NCBI GenBank assembly: GCA_004292515.1
Contig: RDXB01000029.1
Span: forward strand, 1-64,000
DNA from: Oscillatoriales cyanobacterium
GTDB taxonomy: Bacteria > Cyanobacteriota > Cyanobacteriia > CACIAM-69d
Direction of reading: 5' to 3'
DNA length: 64,000 nucleotides
Position 1 is the stretch's first letter; every line of letters starts with the position of its first letter. The translations under genes were made by a program, and so were the position numbers. Below, piece by piece: positions 38,604 through 46,528 of this stretch. The notes below the pieces were generated by a model. That model did not search any database and had not been told where the DNA came from. It saw only the letters and a list, made by a program, of their open reading frames with translations.

Positions 38604-39188
38604 ATGGGAAAAGCTAGGCTTCAAAAGATCCTAAAAAGCATGCAAGACAGCGAAGAAGCCGCTCGTCAGCATTTGCAACGGGATCTCGAAAACAGCGCCA
38701 CAATTTTTGCGGTTGCTCAACATGCTGTGAATCGTTTAGGCGATGTGGCATCAGCCGATGATGCTATCTCGCCTGAGCCTGCGATCGAGGCGCGCCAACC
38801 GCTGTTACCGCCAGCATCATCGGGGGCGATCGGCCAGGAGCTGGCTACCAGTTGGGAGGATTTAATCCAGCAATATGGATCGCCGCAGGGTATCCGCAAA
38901 GCGCTCAAAGCACGCGGCATTACCTTTTCCAAAACTCCCAGCCGGAAACAGTTGCTAACGGCTTGGCATTCCCTCGAAAGCCAGGCAGTGCAACCCACGA
39001 CCACACCCCAGTTGCCCGATCCAGCGATCAAGCTAGATCCAGTAGAGCTGGTGAAAGAAGTTGTTGCTTTGCGCCAAGAAGTCGCTGCCCTGAAACAGGA
39101 GCTGGCGGCGGTGAAATCAGTGTTGGCACAAGTAGCTGTACTGACGGGCGTGGCGGTGAGCTGGTCGCTCCCAACCCCTAGGGACTAA
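38604..39188 (+). CDS. coiled-coil protein of unknown function (second of a pair)
   Basis: A 194-residue protein. It starts with a helical segment (GKARLQKILKSMQDSEEAARQHLQRDLENSATIFAVAQHAVNRLGD), then a flexible linker. Next is a small helical module, TSWEDLIQQYGSPQGIRKALKARGITFSKTPSRKQLLTAWHSLE, which looks like a SAP/HeH-type or other short nucleic-acid or protein-binding fold but is not clearly assignable. The C-terminus is a leucine/valine heptad coiled coil (VELVKEVVALRQEVAALKQELAAVKSVLAQV). It follows the previous gene by 14 bases. Confidence 0.75.
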   Translation: MGKARLQKILKSMQDSEEAARQHLQRDLENSATIFAVAQHAVNRLGDVASADDAISPEPAIEARQPLLPPASSGAIGQELATSWEDLIQQYGSPQGIRKALKARGITFSKTPSRKQLLTAWHSLESQAVQPTTTPQLPDPAIKLDPVELVKEVVALRQEVAALKQELAAVKSVLAQVAVLTGVAVSWSLPTPRD

Positions 39189-39378
39189 GAGGACTCGGAC
39201 TGCATTACCTGGAAGTTTTGGTGATTTTTACAGAAACCATGAGGGCGTTTTGGAGCCCTTCTCTGCTGGGGCGATGGCCGGATGATCGTCCAACCAAGAC
39301 CCGATCGCACCTATCGACCGCTACGGGTGGCGGCAAAGTTTGCTTGAATGACCGGCAGATACCTCAGAGAGTCAAGCC

Positions 39379-39750
39379 ATGCTGGTTCGGAAATTGGGCG
39401 ATTGCGAAGAATTTGTGGCGGGCGACAATTCGATTTTGCGCGAGTTGCTGCATCCCGATAAACAGCCGATCGCCCTGCGCTATAGCCTGGCCCACGCCAT
39501 TTTGCCCGTGGGTGAAACCTCCTTGCCCCACTCCCTAACCACCTCAGAGGTCTACTACATCATGGCCGGGCGCGGCGAAATGCACATCGACGGTGAGGTG
39601 CAAAGCATTGAGCCGGGCGATGCGGTGTATATTCCGCCCAATGCCCAACAATTTGTCCGTAGCTTGGGGCCTGAGCCGCTGACCTTTATCTGCCTAGTCG
39701 ATCCGGCTTGGCGCAAGGAAGACGAAACGGTTTATCCCGTGGAATCCTAG
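39379..39750 (+). CDS. cupin domain protein
   Basis: A 123-residue single cupin. Motif 1 reads LPHSLTTSEVYYIMAGRGEMHIDG, and motif 2 reads GDAVYIPPNAQQFVRSLG. The usual metal-binding HxH is reduced to one His, followed by the normal Glu (TSEVYYI), and the motif-2 His is replaced, so metal binding is doubtful. The ATG at 39379 follows GAGAG. The function is unknown. Confidence 0.85.
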   Translation: MLVRKLGDCEEFVAGDNSILRELLHPDKQPIALRYSLAHAILPVGETSLPHSLTTSEVYYIMAGRGEMHIDGEVQSIEPGDAVYIPPNAQQFVRSLGPEPLTFICLVDPAWRKEDETVYPVES

Positions 39751-39897
39751 GGCCTGTCGTCTAATTGTCCGAAACCCTGAGTCCACCGTGACGAGATCGT
39801 GTTGCAGCAAGGGGCTTGAGCCAATTGTCTAGGGCGGTTGGGCTAGGAAAATTGGTCGTTCCAGCCCCAATCAAGCTCATTTGATGACACGCCCTAA
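39749..39897. repeat. MITE-like element with AGGGCSTGTCRTC ends
   Basis: The left end AGGGCCTGTCGTCTAATT is matched by the complement of the right end (AGGGCGTGTCATCAAATG), agreeing at 14 or 15 of 18 positions. The interior carries a degenerate copy of the palindrome family (CAAGGGGCTTGAGCC). It starts right at the cupin stop codon. A similar outer end, AGGGCGTGTCGCCAATT, also occurs alone near 59192. Confidence 0.6.
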
Positions 39898-39990
39898 AGC
39901 CTGTCGTCCAATTAACTGTCCGAAGCCCTGATTCCACCGTGACGCGATCGTGAGGCGGCAAGGGGCTTAAGCCCCTTGTTACGATGACTG
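39896..39990. repeat. dispersed composite repeat with perfect 20-bp palindrome
   Basis: Direct repetition of the first about 75 bases of the preceding element (TGTCGTCYAATT...CTGTCCGAARCCCTGATTCCACCGTGACG) leading to CAAGGGGCTTAAGCCCCTTG at 39959-39978. This is the best-preserved full copy of the family in the window. Confidence 0.8.
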
Positions 39991-40006
39991 GGGCAATGGG
40001 TTAGGG

Positions 40007-40035
40007 TTGCTATTTTTGGTAAAAATTACTATAAA
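40007..40035 (+). promoter_or_regulatory. predicted promoter of the pncB-nadD-nrtR genes
   Basis: TTGCTA (40007-40012), 17 bases, then TATAAA (40030-40035), 42 bases before the pncB ATG. The A/T-rich stretch ACTATAAATAGA overlapping the -10 is a partial palindrome and could be a regulator site, for example for the NrtR-like protein (weak inference). Confidence 0.5.
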
Positions 40036-40077
40036 TAGATTAACGGTCTTTCGCGATCGCCCGATCGCCCCGAACCT

Positions 40078-41466
40078 ATGTTGACTCTGACCGATCCCGA
40101 AATGGCTCCTGAACTGGCCGCGATCGCCGCTCCACTGGATGCAACGGTGGAGGACAGCGCATTGCTCACGGACTTGTATCAACTGACCATGATCGCTTGT
40201 TATTGCGATCGCGGTGTGGAGCAGCGACCGGCCAGCTTTGAGTTGTTCGCGCGGCGACTGCCCGAGGGCTTTGGTTACCTGGTGGCGATGGGTCTAGAGC
40301 AGGCCTTGCAACATTTGGAACGGTTGCGGCTGACGGCGGCTCAGGTGGTGCAACTGCGGGCTACGGGCCTGTTCGATCGCGCTCCCGATCGCTTTTGGGA
40401 GTTGTTGAGTGCGGCTCGGTTTACGGGGGATCTGTGGGCCATGCCGGAAGGGACGATCGCCTTTGCCCACGAACCGTTGCTGCGGATCGAAGCGCCCCTG
40501 TGGCAGGCCCAGTGGGTGGAAACCTATCTGTTAAATGCCCTGAATTATCAGACATTGGTGGCCACGCGATCGGCGCGGTTGCGGGATGTGGCCGGTGAGC
40601 GGTCTCAGTTATTGGAGTTTGGCACGCGGCGGGCCTTTAGTCCCCAGGCGGCCTTGTGGGCGGCCCGATCGTCCCTGGCAGCGGGGTTGGATGCCACCTC
40701 GAACGTGGCGGCGGCCTTGCAGTTGGGCCGGAAACCGGCGGGAACGATGGCCCACGCCTTGGTGATGGCCTTGGGGGCCACGGCCGGTTCGGAAACGGCG
40801 GCCTTCGATGCGTTTCAGGGCCTGTTTCCCCAGGCGGCTTTGTTGGTGGATACGTTTGACCCGGTGCGGGCGATCGAGCGCCTAGCCGAACGAGTCGCCA
40901 ACGAAGGCCTGGCCGTCCCAGCAATTCGGCTGGATTCGGGGGATTTGGTGGCCCTGTCCCAGTTGGCGCGCGATCGCCTGCCCCACACCAAAATCATGGT
41001 TAGCGGCGATTTGGATGAGGCGGAAATTTTGCGGCTGCGGGCGGCCGGCGCGGTGATTGATGGCTACGGCATCGGCACAAAATTGGTCACAGGGCAGCCG
41101 GTGAATGGGGTTTATAAGTTAGTGGAGCTGGACGGGTTGCCGGTGGCCAAGGGATCGACGGGCAAAGCTACCTACCCGGGCCGCAAGCAAGTCATCCGCC
41201 AGTGGGATCGGTCGGGCGGCTGGTTGGGCGATCGCCTAGTGTTGGCCGAGGAGGTGAGCGGGTCGGGACTGCTCCAGCGCGTGATGATTCAGGGCCAGCG
41301 CACCCAGCCGCCGGAATCCCTGACCACGATCGCCCAGCGGGTGCGATCGCAGGTGCAAACCCTGCCGGAAACCGTGCGATCGATCCATGACCCGCGATCA
41401 GTACTGCCGGAATTGTCGCCTGCGCTACAATCGCTCACGAATCGCGTCCGCCCCGCCGATGCTTAG
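40078..41466 (+). CDS. pncB: nicotinate phosphoribosyltransferase
   Basis: Joins nicotinate and PRPP to nicotinate mononucleotide (Preiss-Handler salvage). It has 462 residues. Motifs: LLTDLYQLTMIACYCDRGVEQRPASFELFARRLPEGFGYLVAMG (N-terminal family pattern), LLEFGTRRAFSP, GTMAHALVMALG (His in the active site), PAIRLDSGDLVALSQLARD and IMVSGDLDE. First of three tightly spaced plus-strand genes (nadD follows after 53 bases), so it is probably co-transcribed. Confidence 0.95.
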   Translation: MLTLTDPEMAPELAAIAAPLDATVEDSALLTDLYQLTMIACYCDRGVEQRPASFELFARRLPEGFGYLVAMGLEQALQHLERLRLTAAQVVQLRATGLFDRAPDRFWELLSAARFTGDLWAMPEGTIAFAHEPLLRIEAPLWQAQWVETYLLNALNYQTLVATRSARLRDVAGERSQLLEFGTRRAFSPQAALWAARSSLAAGLDATSNVAAALQLGRKPAGTMAHALVMALGATAGSETAAFDAFQGLFPQAALLVDTFDPVRAIERLAERVANEGLAVPAIRLDSGDLVALSQLARDRLPHTKIMVSGDLDEAEILRLRAAGAVIDGYGIGTKLVTGQPVNGVYKLVELDGLPVAKGSTGKATYPGRKQVIRQWDRSGGWLGDRLVLAEEVSGSGLLQRVMIQGQRTQPPESLTTIAQRVRSQVQTLPETVRSIHDPRSVLPELSPALQSLTNRVRPADA

Positions 41467-41519
41467 GTCGTCCTTAGGTTTGTTTCGTTCTGTTGTTTGC
41501 GCCCATTAGCGCTTGTCCC

Positions 41520-42098
41520 ATGACCTCGATCGCCCTGTTTGGAACCAGTGCTGACCCGCCGACCTACGGCCATCAGGCGATCGTCGCTTGGTTGGCCCAG
41601 CGGTTCGATCGGGTGGCCGTTTGGGCCGCAGACAACCCCTTCAAAAGCCACCGCGCCCCCTTAGACTGCCGCACCGAAATGTTGCGCGTTTTGGTGGAAA
41701 CGATCGAGCCGCGATCGACCCATGTGCAGGTTTGCCCCGAGTTGAGCCATCCCCGCACGGTGGTGGTGGTGGAACGGGCGCGGGAGCGTTGGCCCGATGC
41801 CACGTTGAGTTTGGTAATTGGCTCGGACTTGGTGGCGCAGTTGCCCCGCTGGTATCGATCGGCGGAAATCGTGCAACAGGCGCGACTGTTGGTGATTCCC
41901 CGGCCGGGCTATCCTGTGGAACTCGCTGACCTCGATCGACTCGCCGCCTTGGGGGCCACGATCGAGCTAGCCGATCTCAGCGGCCCCGTTGGATCATCGA
42001 GCGCCTACCGGGAAGCCGGCGATCGCCACAGCATCCCCCCCGCGATCGAAGCCTACATTCGGGGCGAGCAACTCTACCTATGGCAGAACGTCGGTTAA
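41520..42098 (+). CDS. nadD: nicotinate-nucleotide adenylyltransferase
   Basis: Adenylates nicotinate mononucleotide to deamido-NAD. It has 192 residues. The nucleotidyltransferase motif is ALFGTSADPPTYGHQAIV (GxxxPxxxGH). Further family signatures are LVIGSDLVAQLPRWYRSAEIV and the late VGSSSAYREAGD, corresponding to ISSTxxR. The ATG at 41520 is used; a TTG nine codons earlier is possible. The 3' end overlaps the Nudix/NrtR-like gene by 19 bases, which implies coupled translation. Confidence 0.93.
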   Translation: MTSIALFGTSADPPTYGHQAIVAWLAQRFDRVAVWAADNPFKSHRAPLDCRTEMLRVLVETIEPRSTHVQVCPELSHPRTVVVVERARERWPDATLSLVIGSDLVAQLPRWYRSAEIVQQARLLVIPRPGYPVELADLDRLAALGATIELADLSGPVGSSSAYREAGDRHSIPPAIEAYIRGEQLYLWQNVG

Positions 42099-42844
42099 GC
42101 ACCCGGCTTGTACCCGGCCCCACGACCAGCGAACCCCTAGCTGACTTCAAGGTGGGGGTAGATAACGTGATTTTTTCGGTCGATATCGACAAGCGACGGT
42201 TGTTGGTGTTGCTCGTGATGCGCCAACACGATCCCTTTGCCGGATGCTGGAGCCTGCCAGGAACCCTGGTGCGCCAAGGAGAAGCCCTCGAAGCTGCCGC
42301 CTACCGGGTCTTGTCCGAAAAAATTCGCGTGCGCCATCTTTACCTAGAGCAGCTCTATACCTTTGGCGGGCCGGGGCGTGATCCTCGGGAATCGGCCGAT
42401 AGCTTTGGGGTGCGCTACCTGTCGGTTAGCTACTTTGCCCTGGTGCGCTATGCCGAAACCGAATCGATCGCCGACTTTGCCACCGACGGGGCGATCGGGA
42501 TTGCTTGGTATCCATTCGATCGCCTGCCCCAACTCGCCTTCGACCACGATCGGATTGTGCAATATGGCTATCAACGACTGCGCAACAAGTTGGAATACAG
42601 CCCGATCGCCTTTGATGTGTTGCCCGAATCCTTCACCCTCAGCGATTTATATCAGCTCTACACCACGGTTTTGGGCGACAATTTTTCCGATTATTCCAAC
42701 TTTCGCAGCCGCTTATTAAAGCTGGGAATTTTGTTAGATACCGGCGTGAAAGTCTCGCGCGGCGCGGGTCGCCCGGCCAGTCTCTATCAGTTTGATGCAG
42801 TCGCCTTTCAAAAACTGGAGAACAAGCCTTTAGTATTCGTTTAA
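42080..42844 (+). CDS. NrtR-like Nudix/winged-helix regulator of NAD metabolism
   Basis: A 254-residue protein. The N-terminal domain is a Nudix fold (DNVIFSVDIDKRRLLVLLVMRQHDPFAGCWSLPGTLVRQGEALEAAAYRVL). Its Nudix box lacks the normal REUXEEXGU glutamates (YRVLSEKIRV), as expected for NrtR regulators that bind ADP-ribose rather than hydrolyse it. The C-terminal domain (about 165-254, TLSDLYQLYTTVLGDNFSDYSNFRSRLLKLGILLDTG...GRPASLYQFD) is the matching winged helix. It overlaps nadD by 19 bases. Co-location with pncB, nadD and nadE supports control of NAD synthesis; the operator sequence is not proven. Confidence 0.88.
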   Translation: MAERRLSTRLVPGPTTSEPLADFKVGVDNVIFSVDIDKRRLLVLLVMRQHDPFAGCWSLPGTLVRQGEALEAAAYRVLSEKIRVRHLYLEQLYTFGGPGRDPRESADSFGVRYLSVSYFALVRYAETESIADFATDGAIGIAWYPFDRLPQLAFDHDRIVQYGYQRLRNKLEYSPIAFDVLPESFTLSDLYQLYTTVLGDNFSDYSNFRSRLLKLGILLDTGVKVSRGAGRPASLYQFDAVAFQKLENKPLVFV

Positions 42845-42845
42845 G

Positions 42846-42974
42846 AGGATCTTTGAAAAGTATCTTTCGACTAGAACTGAGCACCAATCGTCGTGGTAGC
42901 AAGATGCTCAAGCCCCCTGTCTATGTTGATCGATGGGGTGTGCAGAGTATCAACTTTGGCCGTTCAGACATCCT
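42846..42974. repeat. 129-bp MITE-like repeat, copy A
   Basis: Begins 2 bases after the NrtR-like stop codon. It is about 80% like copy B (47630-47758) and exactly the same length. Copy B has near-perfect ends (AGGATGTCTGAAAAG and its complement); here the left end has decayed to AGGATCTTTGAAAAG and the right to CGTTCAGACATCCT. The interior includes AAGATGCTCAAGCCCC and TTGATCGATGGGG, shared by both copies. Confidence 0.85.
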
Positions 42975-43067
42975 CGAAGGGGCGATCGCTGACCACAATT
43001 GACGGGGCTTCCAAACAGCCTAGACAATAGCGATCAAACGATACTAGCGATCGACGCGATCGAGGTC

Positions 43068-43823
43068 ATGGCATCGATGGCAACTTGGCAACGGCAATCT
43101 CTGCGAAAGCCCCAGGGGCGGCAATGGTGCCGAGCCGTCAAGCGTGCCAGCATTACCGGTTTGGAATGGCTGATTCATCGCCTGGTGGAAATTTCAAGCG
43201 ATCGGGTGGTGCGTTATGTAGAACGCATTCGCCAGCGCTATCCCCACCATACCCATCGCCAATTAGCCCGTCAGATTATCCACCGTCAGGCAATTAAAAA
43301 TGGCTGTATTGGAGCAGCCACCGGCCTCATTGGGTTGATTGTTTTACCCCTTGATATCCTCAAAGAAATTCGCATCAGCACCTTTACAATTCACTGCATT
43401 GCCTACCTATATGGTCAATCAATTCAAGGAGATATTATTTTGGAAGAGGCGCTATTACTAATTGCTCACTCTTCAATTCATGATATGCAATTAGCCATTG
43501 AACGTGACTTTTCCAAAACACTCTACTGTGCCCAGCAATCCTTAATTGGTGCTGGTGGCAAAGTGCTACAGGACTACGTGATTGCCCACAGCAGCACTCT
43601 AGTTCATTTGTTGATTTGGAAGGCAACAGGGCGACAACTACTAGCCATAACAGCAAGGCGATCCGTAACAAAGGTGCTACCCCTAATCAGCACGATCATT
43701 AGTAGTAGCTTAGATTGGCGAGCAATCCGCCAAACCGGTAATCTAGCGATCACTTACTATGAGCATTGCTCCATGCGATCGGCTCAAGGAATGTCTGAAA
43801 CACCAAAGTCGATCCTCTACTAG
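43068..43823 (+). CDS. EcsC-like membrane-associated protein
   Basis: A 251-residue protein. The stretch IKNGCIGAATGLIGLIVLPLDILKEIRISTFTIHCIAYLYGQS follows the EcsC family pattern (hydrophobic, glycine-rich, then a charged helix and LYG). Further hydrophobic helices follow (KVLPLISTIISSSLD). The function is unknown in this family. The start is uncertain (43068 or 43077). The last ten codons (MSETPKSILY) lie in sequence resembling the end of the 129-bp repeat, so the C-terminus may have been altered by that element. Confidence 0.6.
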   Translation: MASMATWQRQSLRKPQGRQWCRAVKRASITGLEWLIHRLVEISSDRVVRYVERIRQRYPHHTHRQLARQIIHRQAIKNGCIGAATGLIGLIVLPLDILKEIRISTFTIHCIAYLYGQSIQGDIILEEALLLIAHSSIHDMQLAIERDFSKTLYCAQQSLIGAGGKVLQDYVIAHSSTLVHLLIWKATGRQLLAITARRSVTKVLPLISTIISSSLDWRAIRQTGNLAITYYEHCSMRSAQGMSETPKSILY

Positions 43824-43827
43824 TAGC

Positions 43828-43974
43828 GAAACCAAGTTAAATCATTGGCTTCAAAGTCAAGAGTCAAAAGTTGAATCAGTAGTTGAATCAGTAGGTTGGG
43901 TTGAGGAACGAAACCCAACACCAGCAAAACTCCCATTGATCGCGTTGGACTTTGCAAGCTCAACCCAACCTACT
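43828..43974. repeat. repeat block with AGTAGGTTGGGT element, copy 2
   Basis: 43890-43974 is the 85-bp inverted-repeat element (ends AGTAGGTTGGG and CCCAACCTACT) seen at 9098-9183. It is flanked by small duplications: TTGAATCAGTAG twice on the left and TACTGGC twice on the right. The upstream part (GAAACCAAGTTAAATCATTGGCTT...AGAGTCAAAAGTT) matches the region 55030-55125, so the unit is larger than the hairpin alone. Confidence 0.75.
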
Positions 43975-44268
43975 GGCTACTGGCTAGCGATCGCTGACTA
44001 TGAACATTACGCCACCGAATCGCCCTACCCAGATTCCTCATTGTCTAAGGCGATCGCGTACCCCCTCAAACCATAATTTGAGCCATAATTCCAGCGATCA
44101 ATACTGAGTATCAATTACTTCAGTGAGTGGGCAGTGATCGATAGCATTAGTAACGCATGAATTTTCAGGTATTCTCTTAGGTACTGATGAGCGATATCAT
44201 TCCAGTCAGTCCGTGTGATCGCTAGTAGAACCAATTCAGTATTTCCTAGATTTTGAGGGTTGTGGACT

Positions 44269-46053
44269 GTGAAAATTGCCCTGGCTCAATTGAACTTAAT
44301 GGTGGGAGATCTGGCTGGCAATGCAGCAGCAATTATCGCAGCGGCCCAGCAAGCAAGCGATCGCGGTGCACGGCTACTGATCACACCTGAGCTAGCCCTC
44401 TGCGGCTATCCTCCTCGCGATCTCTTGGAACGACCAGGCTTCCTGAGCGCGATGCAACAGCAACTACGAACCCTAGCTCAGGAATTGCCGAGAAATATTG
44501 CTGTTTTAGTGGGCGTTGCTGTCAATAACCTGCTAGACATTGAAGGAGGTAAAAGTCTCTTTAATAGCGCTGTTTTGATTGATCATGGTGAGTTAAAACA
44601 AGTTTTTACCAAGCGGTTACTGCCAACCTACGATGTGTTCGATGAAGGTCGCTATTTTGAGCCTGGCAAAAAAGCAGAATCATTTATCTTAGAGGGCTGC
44701 AAAATTGGCGTGACGATTTGTGAGGATATTTGGAATGACGATCGCTTCTGGGGACGAAAATTTTATGAAGCAGATCCCCTAGCGGACTTGTCATCCCAAG
44801 GGGTAGATTTTGTGGTGAATTTGTCTGCTTCTCCCTACACAATCGGGAAGCAACGATTGCGTGAAGAAATGGTGCAGTCAGCCGCCGCTAGCTATGGATT
44901 CCCGATCGCCTATGTCAATCAAGTGGGCAGCAACGATGACTTGATTTTTGATGGAACTAGCTTGGCCATTAGTCGCACTGGGGCGATCGCTGCCCGTGGA
45001 GCAGGCTTTGAAACGGGGCTAATTTTTACTGAGTTTGATTCACAAACCCGTGATTTTGTGGCCACGGGAATGGCAGGCTCCTGGGCTGCCAGTTTTTCGG
45101 ATATTCAACTGAATCAATCCCTACCTGAACAAACCGGTTTGATTGCACCTTTACCCACCAGCACTGATGCAGAACTTTGGTCAGCATTGGTGTTAGGGAT
45201 TCGGGACTATGCGCGCAAATGTGGCTTTTCCAAGATTGTGTTGGGACTCAGTGGTGGCATTGATTCTACTTTGGTTGCGGCCCTAGCCGTGGCCGCCGTT
45301 GGTGCTGACCAGGTTTTGGGGGTGTTGATGCCCTCTCCCTATAGCTCCGATCATTCGATTACTGATGCTTTGGCCTTGGCTAACAATTTGGGCATGAAAA
45401 CCCTTAAATTACCGATCGAGCCGTTGATGAATACTTTTGAGCAAGTGCTGGCCGATCCGTTCCAAGGAACAGAGCCGGACGTGACGGAAGAAAACTTGCA
45501 ATCCCGGATTCGCGGCAATTTGTTAATGGCGCTGGCCAATAAGTTTGGCTACTTGTTAATTTCTACGGGCAATAAATCCGAAATGGCCGTGGGCTATTGC
45601 ACACTCTATGGCGATACCAATGGTGGCTTGGCTGCGATCGCCGATGTACCCAAAACGCGCGTCTATTCCCTTTGTCAATGGCTGAATCAAGGTCAGGTTG
45701 GTGTGGCGGGTTTTGCCAAACTCAGCAGCCCAAATGATGCGATCGTCCCGGAAAATGTGCTGACCAAAGCACCGAGCGCGGAGCTACGGCCGGGTCAGGT
45801 GGATGGGGATTCGTTGCCGCCCTATGACGTGTTGGATGACATTCTCGATTGCCTGATTCGCCAAAAACAATCCCTCGATGACTTGGTGGCTGTGGGGCAC
45901 GATCGCCCGATCGTGGAGCGGGTAATGCGACTGCTGACGCGGGCAGAATTCAAGCGCCGCCAAACGCCGCCGGGTCTGAAAGTGACGGAGCGGGCCTTTG
46001 GCACGGGCTGGCGGATGCCGATCGCGAGTCACTGGCAACTGAGCGACAGCTAA
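44269..46053 (+). CDS. nadE: glutamine-dependent NAD+ synthetase
   Basis: The last step of NAD synthesis: amidation of deamido-NAD using glutamine. It has 594 residues in two domains. The N-terminal glutaminase (nitrilase fold) has ITPELALCGYPPRD (Glu), FTKRLLPTYDVFDEGRYFEPG (Lys) and GVTICEDIWND (Cys). The C-terminal synthetase has the ATP loop VLGLSGGIDSTLVAALAV and LISTGNKSEMAVGYCTLYGD. I chose GTG at 44269 because GAGGG lies 9 bases upstream; a TTG three codons earlier overlaps that site. It is on the same strand as pncB-nadD-nrtR but separated by about 1.4 kb. Confidence 0.96.
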   Translation: MKIALAQLNLMVGDLAGNAAAIIAAAQQASDRGARLLITPELALCGYPPRDLLERPGFLSAMQQQLRTLAQELPRNIAVLVGVAVNNLLDIEGGKSLFNSAVLIDHGELKQVFTKRLLPTYDVFDEGRYFEPGKKAESFILEGCKIGVTICEDIWNDDRFWGRKFYEADPLADLSSQGVDFVVNLSASPYTIGKQRLREEMVQSAAASYGFPIAYVNQVGSNDDLIFDGTSLAISRTGAIAARGAGFETGLIFTEFDSQTRDFVATGMAGSWAASFSDIQLNQSLPEQTGLIAPLPTSTDAELWSALVLGIRDYARKCGFSKIVLGLSGGIDSTLVAALAVAAVGADQVLGVLMPSPYSSDHSITDALALANNLGMKTLKLPIEPLMNTFEQVLADPFQGTEPDVTEENLQSRIRGNLLMALANKFGYLLISTGNKSEMAVGYCTLYGDTNGGLAAIADVPKTRVYSLCQWLNQGQVGVAGFAKLSSPNDAIVPENVLTKAPSAELRPGQVDGDSLPPYDVLDDILDCLIRQKQSLDDLVAVGHDRPIVERVMRLLTRAEFKRRQTPPGLKVTERAFGTGWRMPIASHWQLSDS

Positions 46054-46086
46054 CCGATCGCCCCAGCCTTGCTTCAATGCCTTGAT

Positions 46087-46115
46087 CCCCCGATCGCTAC
46101 CTTGACGATCGGGGG
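46087..46115 (+). terminator. strong hairpin after nadE
   Basis: A perfect 10-bp stem CCCCCGATCG/CGATCGGGGG with a 9-base loop, 33 bases after the nadE stop. No T run follows, so it may terminate weakly or protect the mRNA end. Confidence 0.55.
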
Positions 46116-46136
46116 ATTGCCTATGGTAGGATTTCA

Positions 46137-46160
46137 ACATCTGAACAGTTAATCAGATGT
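46137..46160. promoter_or_regulatory. SmtB/ArsR-type operator of the metallothionein gene
   Basis: Perfect inverted repeat ACATCTGA-N8-TCAGATGT whose centre reads CTGAACAGTTAATCAG. This closely follows the SmtB-binding site of the Synechococcus smtA operator (TGAACA-NN-TATTCA type). It lies 26 bases before the ATG. Zinc-relieved repression is inferred; no smtB gene is in the window. Confidence 0.7.
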
Positions 46161-46185
46161 ATTCTCGCCCAACTTGGAGAACGTC

Positions 46186-46356
46186 ATGACGATCACCACT
46201 CACAAGTGTGACTGTGGCCCTTGCCTGTGCGCAGTGGATTTGGCCACGGCAATCCAAAAAGATGGCAAATACTATTGCAGCGATGCTTGCGCCAACGGTC
46301 ATCAGGGCGGCGCTTGCTGCTCCCAAGCGAGTTGCAATTGTGGTTCAGCTTCGTAG
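46186..46356 (+). CDS. smtA: SmtA-like bacterial metallothionein
   Basis: A zinc/cadmium-binding protein of 56 residues, the classical size. It has ten Cys: KCDCGPCLCAVDL at the N-terminus, YYCSDACANGHQGGACCS in the middle (with the zinc-ligand His) and QASCNCGSAS at the end, arranged as in cyanobacterial SmtA. The ATG at 46186 follows GGAGA; an in-frame ATG four codons earlier is less likely. An SmtB-type operator lies just upstream. Confidence 0.93.
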   Translation: MTITTHKCDCGPCLCAVDLATAIQKDGKYYCSDACANGHQGGACCSQASCNCGSAS

Positions 46357-46528
46357 CCGATCGCTGGGTTGAGCGTTACTCGCAATATTGCCTCACGGGC
46401 TGACCGACGGCTGATCGCAATTTCCCCCCATCGGCCGTTGTGTTGGCTGAACGACCGGAAGTGGCGATCGCCGTCGGTTCATGTTTGGCCGATGATGGTA
46501 GCGACTTGACGACAACTGGGGATGAATC

